Assembly (NCBI RefSeq): GCF_003367195.1
Contig: NZ_QRGO01000001.1
Span: 668,501-732,500 of the forward strand
DNA length: 64,000 bases
Origin: Undibacter mobilis
Lineage (GTDB): Bacteria > Pseudomonadota > Alphaproteobacteria > Rhizobiales > Xanthobacteraceae
Direction of reading: 5' to 3'
Shown in pieces: positions 42,574 through 50,998 of the stretch (position 1 is the stretch's first letter; each line of letters begins with the position of its first letter). The translations under genes and the position numbers were made by a program. The notes beneath the pieces are model-generated. The model saw nothing but the letters and a program-made list of their open reading frames with translations. It was not told the DNA's origin and ran no database searches.

Positions 42574-42702
42574 CGGCGTCCCACAAATAGTGGGGCTACC
42601 CCTTCTGCCTCTTGCGTCTTCTTCACAATCCCGTCACGCTGCCCTATTAGTAGAGGCTAAGCCGCGTGGCGGCGGCTGTCCTTGGAGGTCGAGGAGCAGC
42701 GC

Positions 42703-43260
42703 GTGAACGTGCATGTTTCGCCAGCCGGATTTCCGGCCCTTGTGCTCAACGCCGATTTTAGACCGTTGAGTTACTATCCGCTGTCCTTGTGGTCCTGGCA
42801 GGACACGATCAAGGCCGTGTTTCTCGAACGGGTCAGCATCGTCGCCAACTACGACCAAGCGGTACGAAGTCCCAGTTTCGAAATGAGATTGCCGAGCGTC
42901 GTTTCGCTCAAGACCTACGTCAAACCTTCAACTCACCCTGCCTTTACCCGCTTCAACGTTTTTCTGCGCGACCGGTTCTCCTGCCAATATTGCGGCAGCC
43001 GCGACGATCTGACCTTCGATCATGTCATTCCCCGCTCGCGTGGCGGCATCACCTCCTGGGACAACGTCATCACCGCCTGCTCGCCGTGCAATCTGCGCAA
43101 GGGTTCGCTCACGATGAACGAGGCGCACATGTTCCCAGCGCAGATGCCCTACCAGCCAACAGTGCATCATCTACACCGCAATGGCCGCCAGTTCCCGCCA
43201 AACTATCTGCACGATAGCTGGCTCGACTATCTCTATTGGGATACGGAACTGGAACCGTAA
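42703..43260 (+). CDS. HNH endonuclease
   Basis: A 185-residue protein with the HNH core near residues 98-145: CQYCGSRDDLTFDHVIPRSR, then TSWDNVITACSPCNLRKG. The two CxxC pairs form a structural zinc site and the DH pair is catalytic. The N-terminal ALVLNADFRPLSYYPLSLWS is the usual lead of this chromosomal, non-mobile HNH family, common in Rhizobiales. Its target and role are unknown. GTG at 42703 is chosen since GAGGAG lies 6 bases upstream and homologues begin MNVHVS; a TTG at 42682 would lengthen it by 7 codons. Confidence 0.87.
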   Translation: MNVHVSPAGFPALVLNADFRPLSYYPLSLWSWQDTIKAVFLERVSIVANYDQAVRSPSFEMRLPSVVSLKTYVKPSTHPAFTRFNVFLRDRFSCQYCGSRDDLTFDHVIPRSRGGITSWDNVITACSPCNLRKGSLTMNEAHMFPAQMPYQPTVHHLHRNGRQFPPNYLHDSWLDYLYWDTELEP

Positions 43261-43266
43261 GGCTGC

Positions 43267-43289
43267 GCGCCTCGATCCTGTCGAGGCGC
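43267..43289. terminator. Hairpin between convergent genes
   Basis: GCGCCTCGA at 43267-43275, a 5-base loop, and the exact complement at 43281-43289. It lies 7 bases past the HNH gene stop and 15 bases from the stop of the opposing cytochrome gene. It has no T-run but is well placed to limit read-through in both directions. Confidence 0.6.
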
Positions 43290-43303
43290 TACGCTACGAA
43301 TAA

Positions 43304-43855
43304 TCAGCGCCCTGGCAGCATCCGTTTAAGCACGCCGTCGTGCATTACGAAATGATGATAGAGCGCGGCGACCGCGTGCACGCCAACCAGAATCAGCATC
43401 GCGAAGTTCGCCAGCACGCCATGGACATCGCCGGTCCACTGCCAGCCCGCCGCCCGCGCGGCGATCAGGTGCGGCAGTTCGTACCCAAACAGGACGATGG
43501 GCATGCCGCGCCAGTCGGCGTTGATCCAGCCCAGCACCGGTACCGCCAGTAATAGCGCATATAGCAGCCAGTGGACGATCTGGGACGAGGTTTCCTGCCA
43601 GCCTGGAATTCCCGCTTCAGGCGCTGGAGTGCCGCCCTGGACGCGGACGAAAAGACGGATGACCGCAACGCCGAGGATGATGATGCCAAATGTAAAATGC
43701 AGGCTGATCAGTGTCGTCACCGGCGTGTCGCGGCGGATTTCCGGCATGGTCCAGGCGACTACAAACTGGGCAATCAACAGCGCGACGATCAGCCAATGCA
43801 GAACCTTGGCGCCTCCGCTGTAGCCGGCGAAGGTATGGGTTTTCACGGCATTCAT
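43304..43855 (-). CDS. Cytochrome b561-type membrane protein
   Basis: A 183-residue, four-helix di-heme membrane cytochrome. Histidines suitable as heme ligands are in KVLHWLIVALL (helix 1), SLHFTFGIIIL (helix 2), IVHWLLYALLL (helix 3) and GVHAVAALYHHFVMHD (helix 4). It would move electrons from the quinone pool to a periplasmic acceptor. The superoxide-oxidising CybB group has this size. The ATG at 43855 has GAGGA 5 bases upstream. A frame open to 44173 adds unrelated residues. A perfect 17-base palindrome lies 110 bases upstream. Confidence 0.88.
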   Translation of the reverse strand: MNAVKTHTFAGYSGGAKVLHWLIVALLIAQFVVAWTMPEIRRDTPVTTLISLHFTFGIIILGVAVIRLFVRVQGGTPAPEAGIPGWQETSSQIVHWLLYALLLAVPVLGWINADWRGMPIVLFGYELPHLIAARAAGWQWTGDVHGVLANFAMLILVGVHAVAALYHHFVMHDGVLKRMLPGR

Positions 43856-44179
43856 ACTGATCCTCGGACAAAATGTTTCGCGAGCAACGGTCTTGCGGTG
43901 GAACCCCTTGCTACCTATATGCGTTTCAATCGCGATGTCGAGCGCATGACAGTGCTCCATTGCGCCGCGGTAATACCGCGGTTGACGGCCACGAAAAGCG
44001 GGCGACGCCGGATGTACGCGCGCCTCTCCTTCGTGGTCGTTGCTTTTTGCGCTGAAGGTTTTCGCACAGCGTTGAGCGGTTCGCGCCCGATCGTCTGATC
44101 GGGCTCGCGTCGTGCTCCGCTGCTGCGAGGCGTGGGTGCGGTTTACGAATACTCTTGTTCGGGCCGCGCCCACGCTGCC
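43856..44179. other. 324-base intergenic region upstream of the cytochrome b561 gene
   Basis: No gene is supported here; open frames in it lack ribosome sites and family features. It holds the cytochrome promoter, a perfect palindrome at 43965-43981, and a hairpin CCCGATC-GTCT-GATCGGG at 44086-44103 that may end the dsbB transcript. Confidence 0.6.
43965..43981. promoter_or_regulatory. Perfect 17-base palindrome, operator-like
   Basis: CCGCGGTA-A-TACCGCGG, two 8-base arms around a single base, with the shape of a dimeric repressor site. It lies about 110 bases before the cytochrome b561 start. No regulator gene is adjacent to suggest the binding protein. Confidence 0.5.
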
Positions 44180-44713
44180 TTATTCGGGCTCGGGCCGCGC
44201 AAGCGCGGCTTTGGCGCCGAAGGCGGCGACAGCTGCGAGGAACGCCGAGATCAAAACATCGTAACCGGCCATCGAAATGCCGAACAGCCGCCACGCTGCA
44301 TCGTCACACCGCGCGATGCGTATGGTCTGCAGCCGGTTCAGCATATCGCCGGCTGAGCCGAAATTGTTGACGGGCCCGGAGCAGTCGGCAGGTCCCGGCC
44401 AGAATTTCCATTCGACGCCGGCATGGAAGGCAGCAAGCCCCGTATTCCAGAGCATCGCCGCCGCGATCACTAGAAAACCGAGAAACAACACCTTGCGCGA
44501 AGCGCCATGGCCGGCGCCAAGACATAGCAATGCTGCCAGCGGCACTGTGACGTAGAACGCCTTGCGTTGATCGAGGCACAGCGCGCAGGGCATGTAGCCA
44601 AGCACATGTTCGAAGAACAGGAAGCCGCCGATGGTGGCGAGCCCGACTAGCGCGACAATTGCCGCGGCGCCAGCCACCGGGTCTTTACGGAGTATCGGCA
44701 GACTAGTGATCAT
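44180..44713 (-). CDS. dsbB: Disulfide bond formation protein B
   Basis: A 177-residue four-helix inner-membrane protein that reoxidises DsbA and passes electrons to quinone. The first redox pair is the CxxC of YMPCALCLDQRK, at the periplasmic edge of helix 1-2. The second pair is in the longer periplasmic loop, PADCSGP and RIARCDDAAW. Helices are visible at AAAIVALVGLATIGGFLFF, VPLAALLCLGAG, VLFLGFLVIAAAML and DVLISAFLAAVAAFG. The ATG is at 44713. No dsbA gene is adjacent. Confidence 0.9.
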   Translation of the reverse strand: MITSLPILRKDPVAGAAAIVALVGLATIGGFLFFEHVLGYMPCALCLDQRKAFYVTVPLAALLCLGAGHGASRKVLFLGFLVIAAAMLWNTGLAAFHAGVEWKFWPGPADCSGPVNNFGSAGDMLNRLQTIRIARCDDAAWRLFGISMAGYDVLISAFLAAVAAFGAKAALARPEPE

Positions 44714-44825
44714 CCGGCGTATCCAGACTGGGTTGGCGCGTTTCCGGATGAACCGGATTCCGCTTCACCGGCAAAGGCGACGACGCCTCGGGCTGCGGTC
44801 ACTCGGCTGTCTCTCGCGAGGAAGG

Positions 44826-44910
44826 TGGTGCCCCTGGCCGGACTCGAACCAGCACACCTTGCGGTACCTGATTTTGAGTCAGGCGCGTCTACCAATTCCG
44901 CCACAGGGGC
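44826..44910 (-). tRNA. tRNA-Leu (anticodon CAA)
   Basis: On the minus strand the acceptor arms GCCCCTG and CAGGGGC pair, followed by A and an encoded CCA. The anticodon stem CCTGA/TCAGG encloses CTCAAAA, giving anticodon CAA, which reads UUG. The long variable arm (GTACCGCAAGGTGT region) and the T-loop GGTTCGAGTCC are those of a class II tRNA. The length is 85 bases with CCA. No integrated element is attached to it. Confidence 0.95.
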
Positions 44911-45133
44911 ATCTTTCACGGCGCGGGAGCACAGGTCTCGGAAGCCGCCCCCTTGCGCTTCGCGGGCGGGATAATAGCCACGCAAAGCCCGCGGTCAACC
45001 GGCGGTTCCACGTGGCGATCGGAAGGTTCCGTGAGCCGGCGATGTGGCGCTTTCGGGGCACGTAGTCAGACCGCAGGAACCTCCCGTGTTGAACGTTATT
45101 AAGGCTATCAGGACACGCGTCGAGGAGTAGCGC

Positions 45134-45424
45134 ATGATCAGGACGACAATTTTCGCCGCCGCGGCGGCTGCACTGTTTGCTTTGACAGCACCGGGTCCGG
45201 CACAGGCCGCCATGGCCAATCCGGCTCTCGGCACGTCAATGCCGTCGGCGACAGAGAACGTGCAGTATTACGGCCCACGGCATTATCGCGGTTATTATCG
45301 CCATCACCACCGTCCCCGCTATTACGGCTATCGTCCGTATCGTTCCTACGGCTATTCCCCGGGCTATCGCCGGTGCGTGACCGTGTGGAATGGCTATCGC
45401 TACGTGCGGCGCTGCCGCTGGTAA
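45134..45424 (+). CDS. Small secreted Tyr/Arg/His-rich protein, function unknown
   Basis: A 96-residue protein with a signal peptide (about 1-26: TTIFAAAAAALFALTAPGPAQA). The short mature chain is dominated by Tyr, Arg, His and Gly (YYGPRHYRGYYRHHHRPRYY). It ends in a two-cysteine module, RRCVTVWNGYRYVRRCRW, that could form one disulfide. The start is supported by GAGGAG 6 bases upstream. I do not recognise a family with a known role. A similar Tyr/Gly/His-rich secreted protein is encoded at 47304-47684. Cell-envelope or metal binding is a guess from composition. Confidence 0.75.
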   Translation: MIRTTIFAAAAAALFALTAPGPAQAAMANPALGTSMPSATENVQYYGPRHYRGYYRHHHRPRYYGYRPYRSYGYSPGYRRCVTVWNGYRYVRRCRW

Positions 45425-45443
45425 TGAACGCGATGCGCTGCTC

Positions 45444-45476
45444 GAAACGGCGGGCGGCGCATCGCCCGTTCGTTTC
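45444..45476. terminator. Hairpin between convergent genes
   Basis: Outer arms GAAACG/CGTTTC and inner arms CGGGCG/CGCCCG with a small internal bulge and a 6-base loop. It fills the 67-base gap between the stops of the small secreted protein gene and the gene ending at 45492. Confidence 0.5.
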
Positions 45477-45491
45477 GGGAAGACGATTTTT

Positions 45492-46016
45492 CTACTGGCA
45501 GAGTGCGCGGGAGACGAAGGTCTCGGTGCGGCATTCTGAGCCGCCGCTGCGACCGGACAGATAGACCTGCGCCGGACACACTTCGGCGGTGGTCATGTCG
45601 GCGCTCTTGCCGCTTTCGAAGCCGCGCGCCTTGCACATCGCGGTCGCAGCGGCGACACAATCTGGCGCACCATTCGGCGCGGTCCGACACTTCTCGTGTC
45701 CAGTGACGACGCGGGCAGCCGGGATACGCGCCACCGCACCGGCGGCATCCTTGGCGCCTTCGACCGTTGATTTGGCGGCCACACCGGCTTCACGCCCTAA
45801 ATTCTCGACACCCTTGCCAGCATCCTTGAAAGAGGACCCGACGTTGTCAAACCAGCGTCCAATGCTTTCAAAAAGACCAGGTTCTTCCGGCGGCTTGGCG
45901 CGCTGATCCTGGGAAAACGCGGCGACCGGTACGATCAGCAGCGCGGCAGCCAGCAGAGCGCCGTGCGCGGTTTGCACCACGCGCCATTCAGCAAAATATC
46001 TTGTGCCCAGCATCAT
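45492..46016 (-). CDS. Conserved secreted protein of unknown function
   Basis: About 174 residues. A signal-type hydrophobic stretch (HGALLAAALLIVPVAAF) is cut near FSQDQ. A helical region follows (PGLFESIGRWFDNVGSSFKD, VEGAKDAAGAVARIP). A C-terminal domain has six cysteines (GHEKCRT, APDCVAAATAMCKARGF, EVCPAQV, GSECRTETF, RALCQ), probably disulfide-bonded in the periplasm. It resembles conserved hypothetical proteins of Bradyrhizobium. The start is uncertain: ATG codons at 46016 and 46013 leave a long lead before the hydrophobic stretch, and a GTG pair about 10 codons later would give a cleaner signal peptide. Confidence 0.75.
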   Translation of the reverse strand: MMLGTRYFAEWRVVQTAHGALLAAALLIVPVAAFSQDQRAKPPEEPGLFESIGRWFDNVGSSFKDAGKGVENLGREAGVAAKSTVEGAKDAAGAVARIPAARVVTGHEKCRTAPNGAPDCVAAATAMCKARGFESGKSADMTTAEVCPAQVYLSGRSGGSECRTETFVSRALCQ

Positions 46017-46116
46017 CTCTGTTGCGCCTGAATTTGAGCCGCCGACGCCGGCTACACGCGCAATATCGAGTGTGTAGTACAAACTATCGGCGGACAAAAG
46101 GGACCGCCCGATTCGG

Positions 46117-46743
46117 TCAAAATAAGTATACCGCGCCGACAAGCCCGACGACCACCACCGCCGCACTGAGCGCGGTCCACAGACCGAGCCGCTTTTCAAT
46201 GATGATCCGCGCTTGGTCGCCGTAGCGGTGCAGCAGGAAGGCGATCACGAAAAAGCGCATGGCGCGCGCGATGATCGAGAAGATGATGAACAGGAAGAAA
46301 TTGTAAGCGGCGAAACCGGAGGTGATGGTCACCACTTTGTAGGGGATGGGCGTCAGGCCCTTGAGCAGGATGATCCAAGCGCCCCACTCGGCATAAGCGT
46401 GACGGAAAGTCTCAACCTTGTCGCCGTAACCGTAAAGCTGGATCAGCCAGCCGCCGACCGAGTCGTAAAGCAAGGCGCCGATGGCATAACCGATCATGCC
46501 GCCGAGCACCGAGGCGATCGTACACCAAGCCGCAAACCAGTAGGCCCGTTTCGGATGCGCCAGCGACATCGGTACCAGCATGACGTCCGGCGGGATCGGG
46601 AAAAACGAGCTTTCCGCAAAGGCGATCGCGCCCATGGTCCAAGTGGCGTGCGGCTTGTGGGCGGCATCAATGCAGCGGTCGTAAAGACGGCGCAGCCAGT
46701 TACGCGGGGGGGCGGCCTCGATTGGGGTCATACGCGCACTCAT
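46117..46743 (-). CDS. YqaA/DedA-family (VTT domain) membrane protein
   Basis: A 208-residue protein of the SNARE-associated/VTT group. It has FAESSFFPIPPDVMLVPMSL near residue 42 and the glycine-rich IASVLGGMIGYAIGALLYD. The re-entrant LKGLTPIPYKVVTITSGFAA is followed by two more membrane segments. Relatives act in lipid scrambling, undecaprenyl phosphate recycling or membrane homeostasis; the YqaA branch is uncharacterised. The ATG at 46743 has no clear ribosome site; a second ATG four codons later is possible. It is 30 bases downstream of hisE on the same strand. Confidence 0.87.
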   Translation of the reverse strand: MSARMTPIEAAPPRNWLRRLYDRCIDAAHKPHATWTMGAIAFAESSFFPIPPDVMLVPMSLAHPKRAYWFAAWCTIASVLGGMIGYAIGALLYDSVGGWLIQLYGYGDKVETFRHAYAEWGAWIILLKGLTPIPYKVVTITSGFAAYNFFLFIIFSIIARAMRFFVIAFLLHRYGDQARIIIEKRLGLWTALSAAVVVVGLVGAVYLF

Positions 46744-46773
46744 GAAAGGGAATTGTGACGGAGAGACGACGCC

Positions 46774-47163
46774 TTAGCGCCTTTTGGAAGCCCGCCGAGC
46801 TTGAAGGGATACGACCTTCGGCGCCGCCTTTCGGGGCTCCGGCTTGGCCAGATCCTTTGGCAATTTTTCGGCAATGCCAAAAAGCCGCTCGCGGCGGCGC
46901 ATTTCCGCCCAGACCTGGTCCGGCGTGATGCCGGAATGGACCCAGAGAACCACCAAATTATAAAGCAAATCCGCACTTTCGCGGACCACCGCCTCGGGCT
47001 GGCCGTCCATGGCGTCGATCACGACCTCTACGGCTTCCTCCGCCAGCTTCTTGGCCATTTTGGCCCGGCCAGACTGGAGCAGCTTGGCGGTGCGCGATTT
47101 CGCCGGGTCGGCGGCCCGGGCGGCCAGAACGGCGTTGTGCAGGCGTGAAATCGAATCGGCCAT
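46774..47163 (-). CDS. hisE: Phosphoribosyl-ATP pyrophosphatase
   Basis: A 129-residue all-alpha NTP pyrophosphatase for the second step of histidine synthesis, PR-ATP to PR-AMP. The metal-binding Glu/Asp motif is visible as KLAEEAVEVVIDAM and VRESADLLYNLVVLW. The basic C-terminal tail of about 25 residues (EPRKAAPKVVSLQARRASKR) is longer than in many homologues. It is a stand-alone HisE, as in other Rhizobiales. Other his genes are not in the window. The ATG is at 47163. Confidence 0.92.
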   Translation of the reverse strand: MADSISRLHNAVLAARAADPAKSRTAKLLQSGRAKMAKKLAEEAVEVVIDAMDGQPEAVVRESADLLYNLVVLWVHSGITPDQVWAEMRRRERLFGIAEKLPKDLAKPEPRKAAPKVVSLQARRASKRR

Positions 47164-47204
47164 GATGCACCATAGCCGATCCGTGAAAGGACCACGTTAA
47201 TGAA

Positions 47205-47234
47205 AAAGCGGGCGACCCGGAGGCCGCCCGCTTT
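47205..47234 (-). terminator. Rho-independent terminator
   Basis: Perfect 10-base stem AAAGCGGGCG/CGCCCGCTTT with a 10-base loop. On the minus strand the stem ends in a run of five T. It lies 70 bases past the stop of the secreted protein gene at 47304 and upstream of hisE, so it should separate the two transcripts. Confidence 0.8.
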
Positions 47235-47303
47235 GTTTATTACCGTCGTTAACGGCCAGCCCGTGTCCTCGTTAGCCACGTCGGACGGTACGAAGGGGAC
47301 GAC

Positions 47304-47684
47304 CTATCGGGTCTCCCATGGCTGGAGGCCGCGATGGGGATGGTACGGCCCCGGGGAGCCGTAGTAGTGGCGGCCGCGGTAATAATGAGGGCCACCGTCG
47401 TAGTAGCCATATCCCCCGTGGCGATAATAGCGATCGCGCTGCGACTCCTGGATCGCAAGGCCTATCAGGGCACCGGCCACCCCGGCGAAGGCTGCTGCGG
47501 CCGCAGCGTTATTGCCGCGATGGCGCTTCCTGGAGGTGACTTCGATCAGCGGCGAGCCGTTCGCCGCGCCTTGATGAACCGCCGGAATAGACGCGGCCGG
47601 CGCGGCCGAAGCCGCATTGATGCCGAAGGAACTCACCGCAATCACGGCGGCCAGAGCGACGGCTATCGGAATTCTGATGCGCAT
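47304..47684 (-). CDS. Small secreted Gly/Tyr/His-rich protein, function unknown
   Basis: A 126-residue protein with a signal peptide (about 1-28: IPIAVALAAVIAVSSFGINA). It has a basic patch (SRKRHRG) and a glycine-zipper-like hydrophobic segment (AAAAAFAGVAGALIGLAIQE). A tail rich in Tyr, Gly and His (RYYRHGGYGYYDGGPHYYRG) follows. The glycine-zipper segment suggests membrane association. No known family is recognised. Composition resembles the protein at 45134-45424, but cysteines are absent here. Confidence 0.72.
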   Translation of the reverse strand: MRIRIPIAVALAAVIAVSSFGINAASAAPAASIPAVHQGAANGSPLIEVTSRKRHRGNNAAAAAAFAGVAGALIGLAIQESQRDRYYRHGGYGYYDGGPHYYRGRHYYGSPGPYHPHRGLQPWETR

Positions 47685-47824
47685 ATGTTGCTCCCTGCGT
47701 TTTCTCTCGAGTCCTGATCATTTAACGCAGCGGAACCCGCAATCCTGTGCCGCGGACATATGAGCAAATGGGTCAGCGTGGCAGAATGACGCAGCGTGAC
47801 GGGCAAGCTATCAATATCGTTTGT

Positions 47825-50800
47825 CTATTCGTCTTCCGCCAACAGCGTCGCGTTGCCGCCCGAAGCCGCGATGTTCACAGTCAGCACCTGTTCCAGCGCA
47901 AAGCGAGACAGATAGTTCGGCCCGCCGGCTTTCGGCCCGGTGCCGGACAGACCATTGCCGCCGAAGGGTTGTGAACCGACCACGGCGCCGATCATATTGC
48001 GATTGACGTAGACATTGCCGTTAGCCAGGCGCGCCGCGATCCTGTCGATCATTGCATCGATGCGCGAATGAATGCCGAGCGTCAGGCCGTAGCCATTGCC
48101 AGCGATATCGGAGAGCAGCGTGTCAAGTTCGTTGGCGCGCCAACGCACGACATGCAGCACCGGACCGAAGACTTCTTCCTTGAGATCGCTGGCGCGTTCG
48201 AGTTCAATCATCGCCGGCGCGACAAAAGTGCCCCCGGCCGGACCCGCGTCGCCGCGAAAACGCAGCGCATCGTGCGAAGCCATAGTGTCGATCCAGCGAT
48301 CGAGCTTGTCCTTCGCCTCTTTGTCGATCACCGGACCGACATGGGTGGCGAGATCGCGCGGATCGCCGATCCGCAATTCGCGCACCGCGCCCTCAATCAT
48401 CGTCAGAATCTTGTCGGCGACATCGTCCTGCACGCATAGAAGCCGCAGCGCCGAACAGCGCTGGCCGGCAGAACGGAAAGCCGACATCACGACATCGTCC
48501 GTCACCTGCTCGGGCAGCGCCGTGGCATCGACGATCATGGCGTTGATGCCGCCAGTCTCGGCAATCAGCGGCACGATCGGCCCATCCTTGGCGGCAAGCG
48601 CCCGGTTGATAAGGCGCGCGACTTCAGTCGACCCGGTGAAGGCAACCCCCGCGACCGCCGCATGGCCGGTGAGCCACGCGCCGACCTTGCCATCGCCCGG
48701 CGCCAGATGCAGTGCCGTCGCCGGCACACCGGCTCCATGCAGCAACTTCACGGTCTCGAAGGCGATCAGCGGCGTCTGCTCGGCCGGCTTGGCGACGACA
48801 CTGTTGCCGGCCACCAGCGCGGCGGCGATCTGGCCGATGAAAATAGCGAGCGGAAAATTCCAAGGGCTGATGCAGACGAAGACGCCGCGGCCACAATGGC
48901 GAAGCTGATTGCTCTCGCCGGTCGGCCCGGGCAGCGTCTTCGGTGCGAAGTCGTTCAGCGCCCGCGCCGCGTAATAACGGCAGAAATCGGCGGCCTCGCG
49001 GACTTCCGACATGCAGTCGTCAATGGTTTTGCCCCCTTCGCTCTGCAGTAAGGCGGTCAGCCGGCCACGATTATCTTCGATCAGATCGGCGGCGCGTTCC
49101 AGCGCCGCAGCGCGGACGTCCACGCTAGTTGCGTTCCACGACGCAAAGCCTGCCGACGCAGCTGCCATCATCGCGGTCACATTTGCCTCGTCGCATTCCA
49201 CAATGCTGCCGACTTTCCGGCCGTCGATCGGCGACAACACATCCCGGCTCCTCCCTTTGACGGCGAGGCCATCGATCAGTGGCGCGGCATCGATAAAGGC
49301 CGGCGCCGCGGCAATCTCGGCGCGCAGCGCGGCAAGCGAGTCGGCATGACCGAACTCGACACCAGTCGAATTCTTGCGCTCCGGCGCGAACAAATCGCGC
49401 GGCAGGGGAATGTGCGAATGCCGCGCATGAGCCGGATCGGCGATCCAGGCTTGTGGTCGCTTGAGGATGTCGGCAATTGGCACGTCGGGATCAGCGGCCA
49501 CCGAAACGAAAGACGAATTGGCGCCGTTCTCAAGCAGACGACGCACAAGATAAGCCAGCAGATCGGCATAGCCGCCGACCGGCGCATAGGTGCGGCAGGC
49601 CGTTTGCGGCTTCTCGGCAAGCAGCGCGCCATAGAGCGCATCGCCCATGCCGTGCAGGCGTTGGAATTCAAAGCCTGCACTGTCGCCCGCGTCTTCAAGC
49701 ACGCTAGCGATGGTCAGCGCATTGTGGGTGGCGAATTGCGGATAGATGCGCGGCCGCAAGGTGAGCAGCTTGCGGGCGCATTCACCGTAGCTGAGATCGG
49801 TCATCGCCTTGCGTGTGAACACCGGATAGTCGGTGAGGCCACGTTCCTGCGCGCGCTTGACCTCGGTATCCCAGTAGGCGCCCTTGACCAGCCGCACCAT
49901 CAAACGGCGGTCGAGGCACTCGGCGAGCGCGGCGATCCAGTCGATCACCTGCGGCGCGCGCTTTTGATAGGCCTGGATGGCAAGGCCGAAGCCGTCCCAC
50001 CCCGCCAGCGATGGATCGCGCAAGGTCGCTTCGATCACGTCCAGCGACAATTCGAGCCGATCGGCTTCCTCGGCATCGACGGTGAAGTTGAGATCATAGT
50101 CTTTGGCCTGGCGCGCGAGATCGAGCAGACGCGGCGGCAGTTCGGCCATCACGCGGTCGCGCGACAACGCCTCGTAGCGCGGATGCAGCGCCGACAGTTT
50201 CACCGAAATGCCAGGCCGGCGCGGTAAAGCGGCATTGCCGGCGGATTGTCCGATGGCGTCGATAGCCTTGGCGTAGGAGTCGAAATAGCGCGCGGCGTCG
50301 GCAGCGGTGCGGGCGCCCTCGCCAAGCATGTCGAAGGAATAGAGAAATTGCCGGGCCTCGCCGGCGCGGTCGAGCGCAGCCTCAATGGTCTGGCCAAGCA
50401 CGAAATGCGAGCCGAGCAACTTCATTGCCTGCCGGGTGGCCGTGCGCACCGCCGGCAGGCCGAGCCGCTTCACTAACGTATCGACAATGCCCTCCGGCGT
50501 TTCACCAGGCGCGATCACCCGCGCCGTGGCCGCCAGCGCCCAGGCCGACGCCGACACCAACAGTGTGCCGGAGCGGCGGTCACCTTGATTCCAGTCACCG
50601 CCCTTGAGCTTGTCCTCGATCAGGCGGTCAGCGGTGGCGCCGTCGGGAATTCGCAGCAGCGCCTCGGCCAGCACCATCAGCGCCAGGCCTTCCTTGGTCG
50701 ACAGCGCGTAGGCGTGGAGGAAATCCTCGACTCCCCCGAGACCGCCGACCCGCGACCGGATCGCCTCGATTAGTCGCGTCGCCTGGGCGTCAATGCGCGC

Positions 50801-50914
50801 TTCCACGGCAGCGTTACGCGGGCCAGCGGCCAGGAACCGGGCGGCAATGACCTCGTCCGGCGGGGCGAAAGCAGCACGAAACGGAGAAAGTTCGGGCGAA
50901 GACCGGGCGGGCAT
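47825..50914 (-). CDS. putA: Bifunctional proline dehydrogenase / glutamate-semialdehyde dehydrogenase
   Basis: A 1029-residue PutA. The FAD-binding proline dehydrogenase barrel covers about 150-470 (VKLSALHPRYEAL, RLMVRLVKGAYWDTEVKRAQ, FATHNALTIA, FEFQRLHGMGDALY). The NAD-dependent aldehyde dehydrogenase covers about 530-1000, with CISPWNFPLAIFIGQIAAAL, the catalytic Glu in AETGGINAM (about 787) and the catalytic Cys in RSAGQRCSAL (about 821). It oxidises proline to glutamate. The N-terminal ribbon-helix-helix repressor domain of E. coli PutA is absent, so it cannot self-regulate; control probably falls to the divergent Lrp-type gene. The ATG is at 50914. Confidence 0.95.
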   Translation of the reverse strand: MPARSSPELSPFRAAFAPPDEVIAARFLAAGPRNAAVEARIDAQATRLIEAIRSRVGGLGGVEDFLHAYALSTKEGLALMVLAEALLRIPDGATADRLIEDKLKGGDWNQGDRRSGTLLVSASAWALAATARVIAPGETPEGIVDTLVKRLGLPAVRTATRQAMKLLGSHFVLGQTIEAALDRAGEARQFLYSFDMLGEGARTAADAARYFDSYAKAIDAIGQSAGNAALPRRPGISVKLSALHPRYEALSRDRVMAELPPRLLDLARQAKDYDLNFTVDAEEADRLELSLDVIEATLRDPSLAGWDGFGLAIQAYQKRAPQVIDWIAALAECLDRRLMVRLVKGAYWDTEVKRAQERGLTDYPVFTRKAMTDLSYGECARKLLTLRPRIYPQFATHNALTIASVLEDAGDSAGFEFQRLHGMGDALYGALLAEKPQTACRTYAPVGGYADLLAYLVRRLLENGANSSFVSVAADPDVPIADILKRPQAWIADPAHARHSHIPLPRDLFAPERKNSTGVEFGHADSLAALRAEIAAAPAFIDAAPLIDGLAVKGRSRDVLSPIDGRKVGSIVECDEANVTAMMAAASAGFASWNATSVDVRAAALERAADLIEDNRGRLTALLQSEGGKTIDDCMSEVREAADFCRYYAARALNDFAPKTLPGPTGESNQLRHCGRGVFVCISPWNFPLAIFIGQIAAALVAGNSVVAKPAEQTPLIAFETVKLLHGAGVPATALHLAPGDGKVGAWLTGHAAVAGVAFTGSTEVARLINRALAAKDGPIVPLIAETGGINAMIVDATALPEQVTDDVVMSAFRSAGQRCSALRLLCVQDDVADKILTMIEGAVRELRIGDPRDLATHVGPVIDKEAKDKLDRWIDTMASHDALRFRGDAGPAGGTFVAPAMIELERASDLKEEVFGPVLHVVRWRANELDTLLSDIAGNGYGLTLGIHSRIDAMIDRIAARLANGNVYVNRNMIGAVVGSQPFGGNGLSGTGPKAGGPNYLSRFALEQVLTVNIAASGGNATLLAEDE

Positions 50915-50960
50915 GACAGCGACCTTGGCTGGACCTAATTTTCCAGTCCTTAAAATACAT

Positions 50961-50979
50961 TATATAGTGATACTATCTA
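50961..50979. promoter_or_regulatory. AT-rich inverted repeat in the putA-putR gap, candidate Lrp-type operator
   Basis: TATATAGTGATACTATCTA, with perfect inner arms ATAGT/ACTAT around GAT. It lies in the 84-base, very AT-rich gap between putA and the divergent Lrp-type regulator. Its position suits autoregulation and control of putA, as for PutR of Agrobacterium and Rhodobacter. Inferred from position and symmetry. Confidence 0.5.
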
Positions 50980-50998
50980 TAAAGATGGCTATAAATTA

